In this document: one piece after another, positions 1-11,111 of the stretch | Numbering within the stretch: the first letter of the stretch is position 1 | How the letters are laid out: each line of letters begins with the position of its first letter | Source: Elmis aenea | Taxonomy: Eukaryota; Arthropoda; Insecta; Coleoptera; Elmidae | Length of the DNA: 64,000 nucleotides | Direction of reading: 5' to 3' | NCBI GenBank assembly: GCA_947652605.1 | Contig: OX393579.1 | Location: 3,162,001 to 3,226,000 of the forward strand | The notes under the pieces: generated by a model | Database searches by the model: none | The model's input: the letters and a program-made list of their open reading frames with translations, nothing else | What the model was told of the DNA's origin: nothing | Position numbers and translations under genes: made by a program

Positions 1-884
1 GATCAGATTCTAGCGACAACCCTCCCTTGTAAGCATTTCTTGTCTAAATGCAAAACCTAATTCAAAACTCATCTTTTTATCAGTCTCATCCATGTACCTA
101 CATTTTGAAACCATAATTTAAATGAGTTTTGAGTTGAAGGGTTGATAGTCGTTATTTAGGCTATGCATAACTTGCGTAAGAAGTTTTAAGCCAATAAAAA
201 AAATACCCCGACGCACAAATAATTTTAGCATTGAAATTCATTGTATGTATCAGCAACTACATAATTCACCCCAGTCACCTCTATAAAGTGTTATCTTTGT
301 TCAAGTTCGCATTTTACCCAACGCATTAAAAATTCCGTTAAAAGTCGAGTAAAACAGCACAAAAAGATGTTCAATGTCATCAATTGATAGATAAAACGCC
401 ATTTTTGATGCCAGTCTTTTAACGGTTTTCGCTAATGTCAGAGTACGCGTCCGGTGTAAGTGATATTTTTAGTGATAGTTCTCATAATTAATTTTTCGTC
501 AACTGGCGTTACAACTAACTTGAGTGTCATAAAGATTTTGGATACTAGCAGTAGCACGCTCTTATAAGGTAAAATACGTTTTATTTGTTGCTTGAAAGTT
601 TCAGCTATTCAGGAACTTGCAGAATTATGTTAAATATTTATACTTTATTTATTGGATATCAGTACATCTATTTCTGCTAGCCAAAATTGCTTCAATGTTA
701 ATAAAGTACCTAAGTGTTTAAAACTTATATTTAAGTAATTATTAATTCGATGCATCAGAAAATGTCGGCCAATCATGGCCATGCGTTTTTGTTCCCTAAT
801 AGCTGACGCTATCTGTCTCGACTCGATTAACAAGTTTCCGTGATTAGTACTAATTATTGTTGTATTAAATAAGTTTGATTATTA
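1..884. repeat. Dispersed repeat, copy 1, cut by window start
   Basis: Positions 1-884 match 33163-34609 in the same order and orientation at high identity. Shared stretches include the segments starting TCTAGCGACAACCC, the TTTTGCATTTAGAC-type region, and the end near ATTAAATAAGTTTGATTA. No coding potential is conserved between the copies. This copy lacks the mariner insertion present in copy 2, so 38-48 acts as an empty-site control for it. Homology stops near 884 and a LINE fragment follows. The nature of the element (DNA transposon or LINE untranslated part) cannot be told because its left end is outside the window. Confidence 0.85.
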
Positions 885-899
885 TTTTTTCTATTATTA

Positions 900-1190
900 T
901 ATCTAATTAATGTATCTGCCTACACGTCTAGAATGAGTTGCAAGTCCTTTTCGCTTTTAGCTAACAGCACCACATCATCTGCAAAGGCTAGTTCTGTTAA
1001 GGATATTGGTTTTAGTTTATTTCAACTCCAGTAGGCTTTCTTTGTGTCTTGCTTACATTCTTTAATTATTTTATCGATAAGAATTATTATAAAGAGCAGT
1101 GGGTTTTAATTTGCCTCCTTGTCTTACTCCCACTGATATAAATTCCTGGGAAATGTTAGATGTACAATCTTTAGCCCTTACTTTGAAATC
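900..1190 (-). pseudogene. LINE reverse transcriptase fragment
   Basis: Read on the minus strand, this stretch gives ISVGVRQGG followed, after several stops and frame changes, by FADDVVLLAKSEKDLQL. These are the GVRQG motif and the catalytic F/YADD box of non-LTR retrotransposon reverse transcriptase. The same FADDVVLLAKSEKDLQ region occurs at 7770-8140, so both are copies of one LINE family. It is heavily interrupted and has no intact open frame, so it is a dead fragment. It abuts the dispersed repeat that ends near 884. Confidence 0.85.
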
Positions 1191-1382
1191 AGTTTTAAAT
1201 TTTTCTGACTAGTTAAACATTGGCTCAGCAATAAATGATAACCACCATAAAAAAAAATCGTGTAAAAAAATCATCTTACATCATTTTTCATTAATGAAAC
1301 TGGAATTTCTTGCAACTGTAGTAATGACTACTAAATAGAATAAGCCTTTTTGCTGTGCATTGCTGTATAAAAGGCTAGAATA

Positions 1383-2326
1383 CCGTAATCGGGGGCTACT
1401 TGGACACCATTTTATCACTTTTTTAAAGGTAATTCTGAAACTAATCGATATTTTGATTTCAAATAAATTTGATTTTACCGACAATAGCAATATACAACAC
1501 CTAAATTATCCAGAGGCTCTAATTTGAATACAGTTTTTGAAAAAAAAAATTAAAAATGTGGTGACCAAATAGCCCCGACCCCGGGGCTACTTGGTCACAC
1601 TTGAAAAATTTAATAAAACCAACAATATATCGTCGGTAACATTAGTTTCATCGTAGTTATATATGTTAAAATTATCCACATCTCTTAAAGCATCATTAAT
1701 GTTGTTGAAATAATTTAAAATGTCTATATACGGTCAACGGAAGCTCTGGATCTCTTGATGTTAAAAGCAAGATGTATGGACAGGTTGTTTCTTTGGATAA
1801 ACGAATTAAGGAAATCCTCTCCAGGGATGTTGCCTTTGAAAATACTGTTTTCCCCTGTTTTTCAAGATATTTTGGAATAACAGTCCTTACATCCAGCCTA
1901 GTTAGGTGGAAACCCCAATTGGCGACAACGCCAAGTGTCTTCGCTATGGTGGCCTCCTCTTCGCTCGAAAAAAATCTTGGATGACCAACTGACCCCAAAT
2001 TTTTTCCAAGAACCTTCCTAGCTAATGTTGACCGAGGCACTTTATAGGTTTTTGCTGCCAGTTTTTTTTTGACATTCCAGCTTAAACGGCTTGTATGGCA
2101 TTTTCCAGATCCTTGACTTTAAAAGTACGATAAGGTTTGAAACCGGGAGTTCTTTCGTAATTGCGCACCATTTTTATTCAAAAGTTACCTGTCACAAACG
2201 ATAAAAACATGCCAAAACCGAAAAGAAAAAACAAAGTAAAATGTAAACAAGTAAAATAATAAACAATAAACAATAAACTAGGTGACCAAGTTACCCCGGG
2301 GTGTTCAAGTAGCCCCGGTTTACCGG
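1383..2326 (-). mobile_element. pogo-like DNA transposon, internally deleted
   Basis: The element is flanked by TA at 1381-1382 and 2327-2328. Its inverted ends read CCGTAATCGGGGGCTACTTG on the left and, in reverse complement, CCGGTAAACCGGGGCTACTTG on the right. The GGGGCTACTTGG(T/A)CAC core is repeated inside as a back-to-back palindrome near 1560-1600, and a variant lies at 2281-2300; these are probably transposase-binding sites. A TA target duplication plus a Psq/CENP-B-type transposase remnant is typical of the pogo branch of Tc1/mariner. At 944 bp it is too short to be autonomous, because the DDE catalytic half is missing. Confidence 0.8.
1696..2170 (-). pseudogene. pogo-type transposase N-terminus, broken
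   Basis: The minus strand begins MVRNYERTPGFKPYRTF, then a stop replaces an expected lysine after AIQAV, and a frame change occurs around 2040-2090. The frame resumes as VPRSTLARKV...SVGHPRFFSSEEEATIAKTL and WGFHLTRLDV. This order (Psq helix-turn-helix, then a CENP-B-type second helix-turn-helix) is the DNA-binding half of pogo/Jerky-like transposases. No DDE domain follows. The frame is broken in at least two places, so no function is expected. It lies wholly inside the TIR-bounded element at 1383-2326. Confidence 0.8.
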
Positions 2327-3639
2327 TAGTTAATAGTTTGTTTCGTTTGAATAAGCTCCAGGTACTTCAAATAATATTTAATTAAATTGCTTTTTATTAT
2401 GAGTTAAAGGATCACAACTTTGAACGTCGTCAGTGTATTCCTTACGTTGAAGTCGCCGCTGCGCAATAAAAACCTTATAATAATAATGTCAAAGATAAAA
2501 TAGTAAAACAATATAATTTTAACAGCGTCTTAATCTTATTTATAATACCCTGGAAGTAGCAGTTATCACTCGTTTCGTCGCCTTAGCACGATAGTGTAAA
2601 CGTGCGTGAACAATAAAGTTGTAACCTTAATCAGTTCGCTAACGGTACGATAAACGCTCGAGAATTTTCACATTTAACATTTTTAGTAAATTTATCAGCC
2701 GAAATGAAACAACTTTATTACGTAGTTTCGGGTTAAAATAGGCCGCGAAACAATAAAAAATTGAGGTAATGTTGTAGTTCACGTTACAAAAAAAAAAAAA
2801 TTAATTGAAGCGCGTGATTTTGAGAGAAAGTTTTAATACGGTTTCGTGTCAGGTTTGTTTTTATTGTTATTATTTTGTTTGTTTCACATTTAAAATCGCA
2901 GAAAGCTAGCGCGTTTAACATTTAATATTTTTTAAAAGCTGTCAGTAAATTGTTTCTTAAGCCAATGCACTTAAACAAACCGAAAGGGCAGTACTTGACA
3001 CTCGAGACCATTCCGCGGCCGTTATGAAGCGGTGCTTATGAAGATGGACATCTATTTAACTTGTAAAAATTTCCAAAACGGCGAAGCATCAAACGCACCG
3101 CACCTAGCGACCAAAATATAATCGTAATAAATACGTGGCGAGTGGGACATCCGCGGATTATTCTGGGCACGTATCAACCCCCTTCAGATATCATCTCCGA
3201 CTAGTATACCTAGTGCACCATCTACTTGCAGATGAGCTATGTAAAATATTAAAAATTGCAGATTTCAATCTGTTATAAAATTCTCCAACTATACGAGGAT
3301 GAGTTAAACAGTTTTCTTCTAAAAAAATACTTAACTGATATTCAATTAGGCTTATTTATTTACGTAGAATTAAAGCAATTTTAAGCTCAATTCAAAGTAA
3401 GAGCCAAAGATATCCAGTTTGTGTATGGAACATTTGCCACAGAAAACTTCACACAATTTTGTCAGTGATAATCTAAAGTTACCAAGTTGTAAGAATCCTA
3501 ATTTATATTCGTTATTCTTTGTGTTAATCAAAATGCATGTGTTATTACAAGAATATTCAACAGCGTTGCTGCTGAAGTAACACAATATATTAGCTCGCTT
3601 TAAAGAAGCTCATACTGTATATTGAACCATAGCGCAACA
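2327..3639. other. Non-coding; CpG-containing stretch 2400-3250
   Basis: No gene or recognisable transposon was seen. Positions 2400-3250 carry noticeably more CG dinucleotides than the neighbouring AT-rich DNA and have no internal repeat, so they may be single-copy regulatory DNA (inference). Short open frames at 3370-3585 have no recognisable similarity. Confidence 0.4.
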
Positions 3640-4170
3640 AAAGGAAAACAATGCCTTCCCCGGTTGTCAACGGGATTCATAAGTCAGACAACAAAAACGG
3701 GGAGATGAATGCCTGCATCCGCGATGCGATTTGTGTTTTAGCGCTGTGGAAGCGACGCATTCCGCGCGCTCTGCCTTCTCCGCGTCGCGCGACCGACCCC
3801 GCTTTTTCTCCCTTCGACTATGAATCTTTATTGTAGGTGGCCGGTTTTTTGCACCACGATGCGCCACTTTGATATTTCGGACGTGGATCAGAATCTGCGG
3901 CGCGGAGATTTCTCGATTTGATTTTTATTCAAATTAAAATTGTTGGAATTAGCTGAAATATTCATTGCGACATGAAAGGAGAATTTCTTCGGATGTCAGT
4001 TTTTGTCTCGATACGTCTTTGTTTTGGTGTTCGCTTTTTGTTCTGCGATTCCAACCCCGTGTTCTCGGTAACATGCGCGGACGGGATGAATGGTTTACTG
4101 TCTAGCCCGTAGGGGGCGCAAATTTTCGTGAATTGTCCGCCGTTTTTCCTAACGTCATTCTTCATTTGTT
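3640..4170. other. GC-rich CpG island-like segment
   Basis: This is the most GC- and CpG-rich part of the left half of the window (for example CGCGTCGCGCGACCGAC near 3780). It is not repeated elsewhere here. Both strands happen to be open for about 60 codons (3651-3836 plus, 3667-3867 minus, 3962-4165 minus). None reads like a known domain, and overlapping frames on both strands are expected in GC-rich DNA. It may be a promoter or untranslated first exon or an enhancer. No splice sites can be assigned with confidence. Confidence 0.35.
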
Positions 4171-4344
4171 AACTTTAAAGTTTCGTAAAATTATGTCAAT
4201 TTTTTTTCATTTGAGGGTCCACCAAAATCAAATTAACACAGATTTCTTCCATCAAAATTGCTTATTAGGTAAAAAAGTACCTATTTCAATTATCAATTTT
4301 ATTTTTTAAATATTTTTCATAGCTGTTGCTCAAAAAGTTTATTC

Positions 4345-4450
4345 AAATATATATTAATTTTTCACTGGTAGGCTATTTTTTCTGCTCCTAAGATTTTTTT
4401 TAGAATTCTAAACAAAAAGAAATCGTAGGGTGCTAAGTCAGGGCAGAATC
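4345..4450 (-). pseudogene. mariner transposase fragment
   Basis: Read on the minus strand, the segment gives FCPDLAPYDFFLFRI followed by LKKILGAEKIAYQ and a stop. PDLAP-Y/S-D-(F/Y)-FLF is the signature around the last catalytic aspartate of mariner transposases. Only about 30 codons survive, and the upstream part is replaced by the palindromic repeat that starts at 4448. It is a dead remnant of a different mariner lineage from the fold-back copy at 33210-33764, which has the PSDYHLF version. Confidence 0.75.
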
Positions 4451-5089
4451 TGATCAAGGCTGTGTGTATTGCATCAAGAACATCAAAACTAAATGTTTTG
4501 CAGAGTTATACCTACGTACCACTGGCCATTTCCTTCTGAAAAATAGGGGAAACACTAAAAAGTTGAATAATAAAGGTAATGTTTGTGATCGCGTTGGCCA
4601 CGAAACCGTCAGAGATAATCGAAATTTTTCTGTTAACCTATGAGCGCATCCTTTGCCAGTAAAATGGTTCACATTTAAAAAAAAATCTTAAACAGTTCCG
4701 GAGAAAAACGCGAAAAACGAGACCCTTGTCAAAACGGTTTCCCTTTGTTAAACGGCTATGCGAGTCGCATAGATTTAGTTATACAACTTCTCAAATCATA
4801 GCGCTTTTGAAGGGGTTTCGTTTTTGACGTTTTTCTCCGGAACCGTTTAAGATTTTTTCAAAAACTTTGCACCATTTTACTTGCAAAGGATGCGCGCATT
4901 GGTAAATAAAAGAATTTCGATTTTATCTCTGATGGTTTCATGGCTAACGCGATTGGAAAAATTACCTTTATTATTCAACTTTTCAGTGTTTCCCCTATTT
5001 TTCCGAAGAAAATGGCCAATGGCACGTATAACTCGGCAAAACATTTAGTTTTGTTGTTCTTGATGCAATAAACACAGCCTTGATCAGAT
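4448..5089. repeat. Large inverted repeat, arms about 290 bp
   Basis: ATCTGATCAAGGCTGTG at the left is mirrored by CACAGCCTTGATCAGAT at the right. The two arms (about 4448-4740 and 4800-5089) pair along most of their length around a short spacer near 4740-4800. The right arm also matches 32940-33163 in direct orientation. There it runs into the repeat whose other copy opens this window, so the palindrome and that repeat appear to be parts of one mobile family. No coding region is present. Short open frames at 4454-4672 and 4975-5190 are read from opposite arms of the same sequence. Confidence 0.85.
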
Positions 5090-6574
5090 GCAAGTGACAA
5101 GTGACCTTCTCTGGTTAGATATTGGTATACATAGACAGTTTTTTTGCTTCTTTTCGTGTACCTTTTCAATGTCTTGGCCAATATTTTCAATTACCATATG
5201 CTTGTTTTTGATCTTGATCTCCAAACCCCATTTGTCAAATTCTTTAATCATTTTTTGGGCACAAAGAAAGTATTTCTTGTATTAAACATTCTGTTAGTCG
5301 TATGCCAGATTCTTAAGGAATTAACAAGTTTTTGGTTTACGTTCTGACTTTTAGGTGTTCTCCCTTATTACTCTAAACTAAAAATCGACAGTTTTACGAT
5401 CGCGTCGAGTAAAAAAATTTAATAGACGTTTTAAAATATTAATGGTTTGTTGATACAGCGCTGTTGTAGCTAGCCCGTAGCGTTGTCACTATAAAACAAT
5501 ATGATAGGTTTTCTTAATTATTAACCCGTCATCGTACGCGACCGATGATATAACGATAAGCAGTTGACTGTTTGTCACTTTCACAAAGCGTTTCGCTGAT
5601 AAAAAATACGAAAGCCACCGTTTCAATCACACAAAGCCTACGCGGTATCAGAAAGCAACAAAAATTAAAATTAATTAAAACATGTTATGCGCTGCCATTC
5701 CTCAAATGTACGGTAAAATGAATGGATTAGAGAAGCAGAACAATGAGCGATCAGGGCCCGTGTGACAATACATGATGGATACGTACGATTCCATCTCTGC
5801 TGCCTGCTCTACACAATCCAGAAGATAACAGATACCAACCAACTAACAATGGACTCATTTATTTATAAGCGGGTTACTCGCTCCTGTCGCAACTTAACTA
5901 ATTACAGACTATTCCAGATATGATTTTTCAATCTGTAGGTATATATTAGTCGTTTGTTGTGCTCTTTGTGTATGCATAACTCGGGAGATATATTGTTCTC
6001 TTTTAAAATGTCATTTTATCATTTTACGTTCGGACTACTTTTTTTTTGTTCGGTGAAATAAATACATTAGCATTTTAAGGACTGGCTATTTTAGAGCTCA
6101 CCACGTTTTTGGACAATGTAATATGTTTTAAAAAATTAACCAGGAAGTCTACCAAAGGTTACCAAACACAATGCCATACACGGAACGGACAAATAAATGA
6201 CTGTCGACTACTTATTTTCAAATGAGGACCAGTTCTAAATGAAGTACCTACTTAAAAAGATCAGTGCGACGATTTCAATCTACTGTCTGTTGGTAATAAG
6301 CACAAAATAAATGCAGAATATACCTAACAGATGACACGCAAAATGGTAGTATTTTGTCTAAAGAAAAATTAGATTTTATTTGCTTTAGATTTTGTGTTAA
6401 ATTTTAAAATTTTTGGAATAGATATTTTGATTAATATTTAGTCAACTTTAATCATTTCTTTTCAAACATTACCTCTGGATTAAGTGAATGTGTTAAAATA
6501 ATTGAGATGAATTTGCTGTGTCTTAGATTTCAGTAGCAGTAGTAGTATATATCTAATAATTAACACATTACCAT
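5090..6574. other. Non-coding, no recognised element
   Basis: I see no gene or transposon. Positions 5540-5900 are moderately GC-richer and non-repetitive, and the rest is AT-rich. Short open frames at 5088-5347 have no recognisable similarity. Confidence 0.4.
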
Positions 6575-6610
6575 AAAACCTAGATAAGTTAAGCAACTTA
6601 TCTAGGTTTT
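6575..6610. repeat. Perfect 16-bp hairpin
   Basis: AAAACCTAGATAAGTT (6575-6590) is followed by the four bases AAGC and then its exact reverse complement (6595-6610). The adjoining AAGCAACTTATTAGA partly repeats the right arm. The structure could be a cruciform, an RNA stem-loop or the end of a fold-back element. No poly-T tract or coding gene adjoins it to favour a terminator. Confidence 0.7.
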
Positions 6611-7690
6611 TAAGCAACTTATTAGACAAATGTCTTAAATTGAAAGACGTTTTGCTAGTAACATCGATAGAATTTCTGCGCTTTTGTCATTGGAAATTAA
6701 TTTATCTAATATTAAGTCTTCAGTTTTTTGGGAATTAAAACTACACGTTTGTCTAAATGGCAAAAAGCGACAATTTGTCAAATTAACACAAAATTTAACA
6801 TAGAAACATCTAAAATCTCTCCTAGTACACAAGCCAATTAACACCGGTTGATTTTTAACTATTTTTTGAATGAAAAACTATATTATAGTAGCTTTTCTCC
6901 TATATTTAAATAGGAAAATTCATTCATACACAAAAAATCAATCGCTGCTTACCACAAGCAATAATTCACGGGGTATCGTATCGCCAGAATGTCGATGATA
7001 GTATATGTATGCATATAAATCTTATACATATATCACTTTTATAACACTTTTTATATTAAAAAAAAAAACGATAACAAAATATTGTGTATCGAAATGTTGC
7101 ACTGTGTAACGATAAAAACTTTTCAAAGCATGTTTCGTGTTGACGGCTTCAGCATTTCGGAGTTTGCTATTAAAATCGTGAATATATACCGCGTTGTTAA
7201 TAATGCAGTTCATTAATGATACTATTTTTAATTTTAATAACAACCACATTATAAAGAACTACTAAACTTGGAGACCACATAAAAACGAATCACATATTTC
7301 GTATAATTTACAACTGAGGTTTATAAAATATCTAGGCAACGGTATCCAGGTTTGGTAGTTACAATATAAAAATAAAAGCAACTTAAATTTATAGTGGTAG
7401 TTAAACTTCTTTTTATGGCATTCCTGATTTCACAATATACTGTTAACTAGAATATATTAGAAAATTTTAATTGCTTTTTTTAAATCACAACTGCACCACA
7501 GAAGTACACATCTAGATTACGGTTTAGTATTTAAACAATAACATTATCAATTACACCCAAAAATATTCGATTATCAACACTTAAAACTTTGTGAAGTTGT
7601 ATTTTAAAGCATTTTTTTAAACGTCATTATTGTTTAATGTCGTTGTCACTGAATGTTTTAAAAATAACGTTTTTGTCATTTAAAGTCTAT
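6611..7690. other. AT-rich non-coding
   Basis: Nothing recognisable was seen. Two minus-strand frames of about 70 codons (6635-6844, 7022-7249) have no known domain and the composition of AT-rich chance frames. Confidence 0.4.
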
Positions 7691-7699
7691 TGTAATTCA

Positions 7700-8310
7700 A
7701 CTTTTTAGGGCCTTTATTCATCTTTTTAATCGGTTCCTCTTGTACATTTCGGTGTCGAGTTATGCTTTTCTATTTCTGAATTAAGTTTCTTTGCTCCTGC
7801 CTATCGTTAGCTAATTGTGGCACATCTCTCCAGCCGACTCCTTTTTCTTCTAGTCTCTGCCTCATTTCTTTTTCCCACTTTATGCTTGGTCTTCCTCTAT
7901 TTCTTTTTCCCTCCACCTTCATTTTCCATCCTGTTTTCGCGTAGTAGATGTCCAAGCCAATCTTTTTTTGGTCTAGCATAATTGTAACTGGTTCATGATT
8001 TTTCGCTATAACCAAATCCTTTGTCTTTGTTATATTAATATTCATATTATATCTACTTAATGTATCTGCCCATACGTCTAGATTGAGTTGTAAGTCCTTT
8101 TCGCTTTTAGCTAATAACACTACATCATCTGCAAGGCTAATTATTCTGTTAAGGATATTGGTTTTAGTTTATTCCAACCCCAGTAGGCTTTCTTTGTGTT
8201 TTGCTTACATTCTTTAACTATTTTATCCATAAGAATTATAAAGAGCAGTGGACTTAATGTGCCTTCTCGTCTTACTCCCACTGTTATTATAAATTCCTGA
8301 GAACTGCTGT
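7700..8310 (-). pseudogene. LINE RT and C-terminal fragment
   Basis: The minus strand carries, from 8310 downward, SVGVRREG-like and LSPLLFIILMDKI-like reverse-transcriptase residues. These are followed by LADDVVLLAKSEKDLQLNLDVWADTL and then GRPSIKWEKEMRQRLEEKG...DVPQLANDRQEQRNLI. The second part is the conserved C-terminal end of insect LINE ORF2. An internal deletion joins the RT palm almost directly to the C-terminus. The left end (TTTTTAATCGGTTCCTCTTG) is shared with the LINE fragments at 21240 and 44665, giving a common 3' terminus. The 116-codon open frame at 7770-8120 is only the surviving piece. Confidence 0.85.
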
Positions 8311-10018
8311 TATGGGTTCGCCTTTATATAAACTATAATTTGATTTTTAGCCTTTTTATAAGTTGAAAAAATAGTCCTTTGGTAATTTTTATTTAATTAA
8401 TACGCGAATAATTGATTCAATCAATAATAAAAACAAGTTTAATTATAAACCCTTTTTTTTTTGAGAATCTCTTGTAAAAATACTAAACCAGTGTTGCTGT
8501 TTTACCCAAGTAATTGTATTTGTAATAGTAAATAGATTTATTATTATTTAATGTCGACTCTTTTGGAATATAACTGTATTTAAATTAATTTTCTAGTTCT
8601 CTTTGTGTTATAATAACTTGGACTGTAATAAAAATTGAATAATGTTAGCGTGGCGTTAAGATTCAATTGACATTAACACATTGGATTTCCATTAATATTT
8701 TTTATGGAACTAGAATAATACATAAACACGTTACATTGCTACAGAGTTGTAAATTTTGTCATAAACTATTTCGATTATAAATACACATAATAATGCACAA
8801 GTTAATAAACATGTAACAGAATTATAATTTATAGTTATGCTTTATTACGGCTTCTTGCGTCCGATGCTTTTGTTACTTTTAAATACACCCAAGCATAATA
8901 GCTTACATTTTGTTTAATAAATCTTTAAAGGACATGAAATATTCATATCAGTGATAACTACTTAAGAATGCTACCTTCGAATGTTTCCTAGCCACCTAAA
9001 AATGTTTGCCCGTTGTCCAGACCTGACCCTTGTAACATTATAAATTAAAAATTTTATTATGAAGTGTTTATAGGAAAATTGGACGTTGCTTTGTGTAAGA
9101 ATGTTATTGTTGAACTTTATGGTGGTGTTATGAAAATTTTAAAACTTCATTTGTATTACACGAACAAACACATGCTCTCTGTTAAACTAGGACAATAAAC
9201 ATTTTATTCCCCATCTACCTTGAATGAAAAACTATCAAATAATTCGTCTTGCGCAAAAATAAAATTGCAAAAATGTGTTACATCAAAGAAATCATTACAA
9301 TTTTATTTACATATCAAAGAGATATCTAAATAAGTCTGTTTCAAGGGTATTTAATGTGACAAAACTGTTTAAAATCCATTTAAATCGGCGATTTTTAACT
9401 TTATTATTATAACGATGGTATTTAATACATAAAATGATTTGTTGTTATTAGTTAGACGTCCCGCGATTAACGATTTTTTTTTCGCTTATACTATAATGTA
9501 ACATAATATAACATGACGCGATAACATCTTGTATATTTGCTCACCTGTTAACAGAACATCAAAGTGGTCGTTTATCGGAAACGAGAAGTTATTCGTTTTG
9601 ATGTTTCTAATATACGATTTAAACTCTAAACTGCAACGGATTGAATTTAATCTCCCGTGTTTTGGGCCGCTTTGTGGAACTACGGAATGCGGGATTGATG
9701 TATATACGTGTTCTTATAAATAATTGTTGGTAACTTAAAGTATGTCTGAATGTGAAAAATTTGTTAATTATAAACACACTTGGAGAAAACATTGGTATGT
9801 GTATGTTCGATGTTGGATCGTTTTCCGTTTTGATACTGAACACATCATATGCTTGACCTAAACCATTTAATTAGTGATGGCTTTAATAATTCAGTTTCTT
9901 TTATGAATAAATTAAAATATTTCGATATGAATTTGAGCTTTTAGGAATTATTAAAGGACATAATAGGCAATTTTGTTTTGTAATAACGGCAAAGTTGTTT
10001 AATTTGTACCAGCTCCTG
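8311..10018. other. AT-rich non-coding
   Basis: No gene, RNA gene or defined repeat was recognised. Frames at 9529-9723 and 9619-9843 overlap on opposite strands and resemble nothing known. Confidence 0.4.
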
Positions 10019-11111
10019 AGGACTTTTTTCTGAGAAAAAATTTCAAGTAAAACTTTTTCCTAAAATCAAATGCTAAGCAGATATCAACACTTACTTGATT
10101 TTTTTACACTTCTGCATTTAAAAGACTGTCGCCGAAGATATTAATTTTATTGTAATATACCTTAAATCTTTTAATAGAACATGAAAGTCTCTACAAAATT
10201 GGTTGCAATCATTTTTTGTCTCTAGGCAATGGTTTAAAAGTTAAAAAGCGTTTTTACAAAAAAAAAATGTTAAAAATTTAAAAACTTTAATTGATTTTAG
10301 ACTTTGCAACCGCTGTATCTTTAAAACAAAAGGTTGTACAAAAAAAAACAGCAGCGAGAAGGGAATACCAAAGGAAAAGGAGGTATCCTCAAAGGAGAGT
10401 TACAAAGTTTTTAAAAATTTACTTTACTTATTTATATGCAATTTTACAATTTATTTTTACGTTTGCTAGTTAGCTCCTTAAGAAAATGATTAGGGGTAGT
10501 TTTGTAGAACATTTCAAACTTCATAAAACGCCTTGAAACTTATGACGATATACACAATATTATGAATAATGCCGATGTTACAGTAATTTTAAGTGCAAAA
10601 CATTATTTCTCGGATTTTTTTTTCACACTCTGTTCCTTATTTTCAGCTTTTCCGGGAAATCAATTTGATTTTCCGAAACTTTCACTGGACCAAAGTTGTA
10701 GCCCCTAAAATTTGCTATCCGGAGTGGGCCATCCGTTTTTTTGTACAACTTTTCGTTTTAAAGATACAGCGGTTGCAAAGTCTAAGAAACAATTAAAGTT
10801 TTTAAATTTTAAATTTTTTTTTGTAAAAACTGCTTTATAACTTTTAAACCATTGCCTATAAACAAAAAACAATTAAAACCTATTTTGTAGAAAATTGTAT
10901 GCTCTATTAAATAGCTTCAAGGTATTTTACGATAAAATTGATATTTTCGGCGACAGAGCCTTTTAAATGCAGAAGTGTAAAAAAATCAAGTAAGTGTTGA
11001 TATCTGCTTAGCATTTGATTTTAGGAAACAGTTTTACTTGAAATTTTTTCTTAGAAAAAGGTCCTTTCTCACCATTTAAAATATTTGCGGTGATAACGGG
11101 GACACCCTGTA
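10019..11111. mobile_element. Long-TIR MITE ending CACCCTGTA
   Basis: About 320 bp at the left (10019-10345) reappears inverted at the right (about 10735-11069). Matching landmarks are TTTCAAGTAAAACT, GCTAAGCAGATATCAACAC, GGCAATGGTTTAAAAGTTA and TTTGCAACCGCTGTATC. The right end continues to ACACCCTGTA at 11111, but the left arm has lost the matching terminus. The 390-bp centre is unrelated single sequence without a transposase. This is a non-autonomous palindromic DNA element. Its CACCCTGTA end is shared by other elements in this window (13344, 15973, 54045, 58418). Confidence 0.8.

Noticed and set aside
645..833. 62-codon minus frame also present at 34369-34560
   Set aside because: It is preserved only because both lie in copies of the same dispersed repeat; the ends differ in frame and no family is recognised.
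3651..3867. Overlapping plus and minus frames in the GC-rich island
   Set aside because: No domain, overlapping on both strands, and stop codons are depleted by GC content alone.
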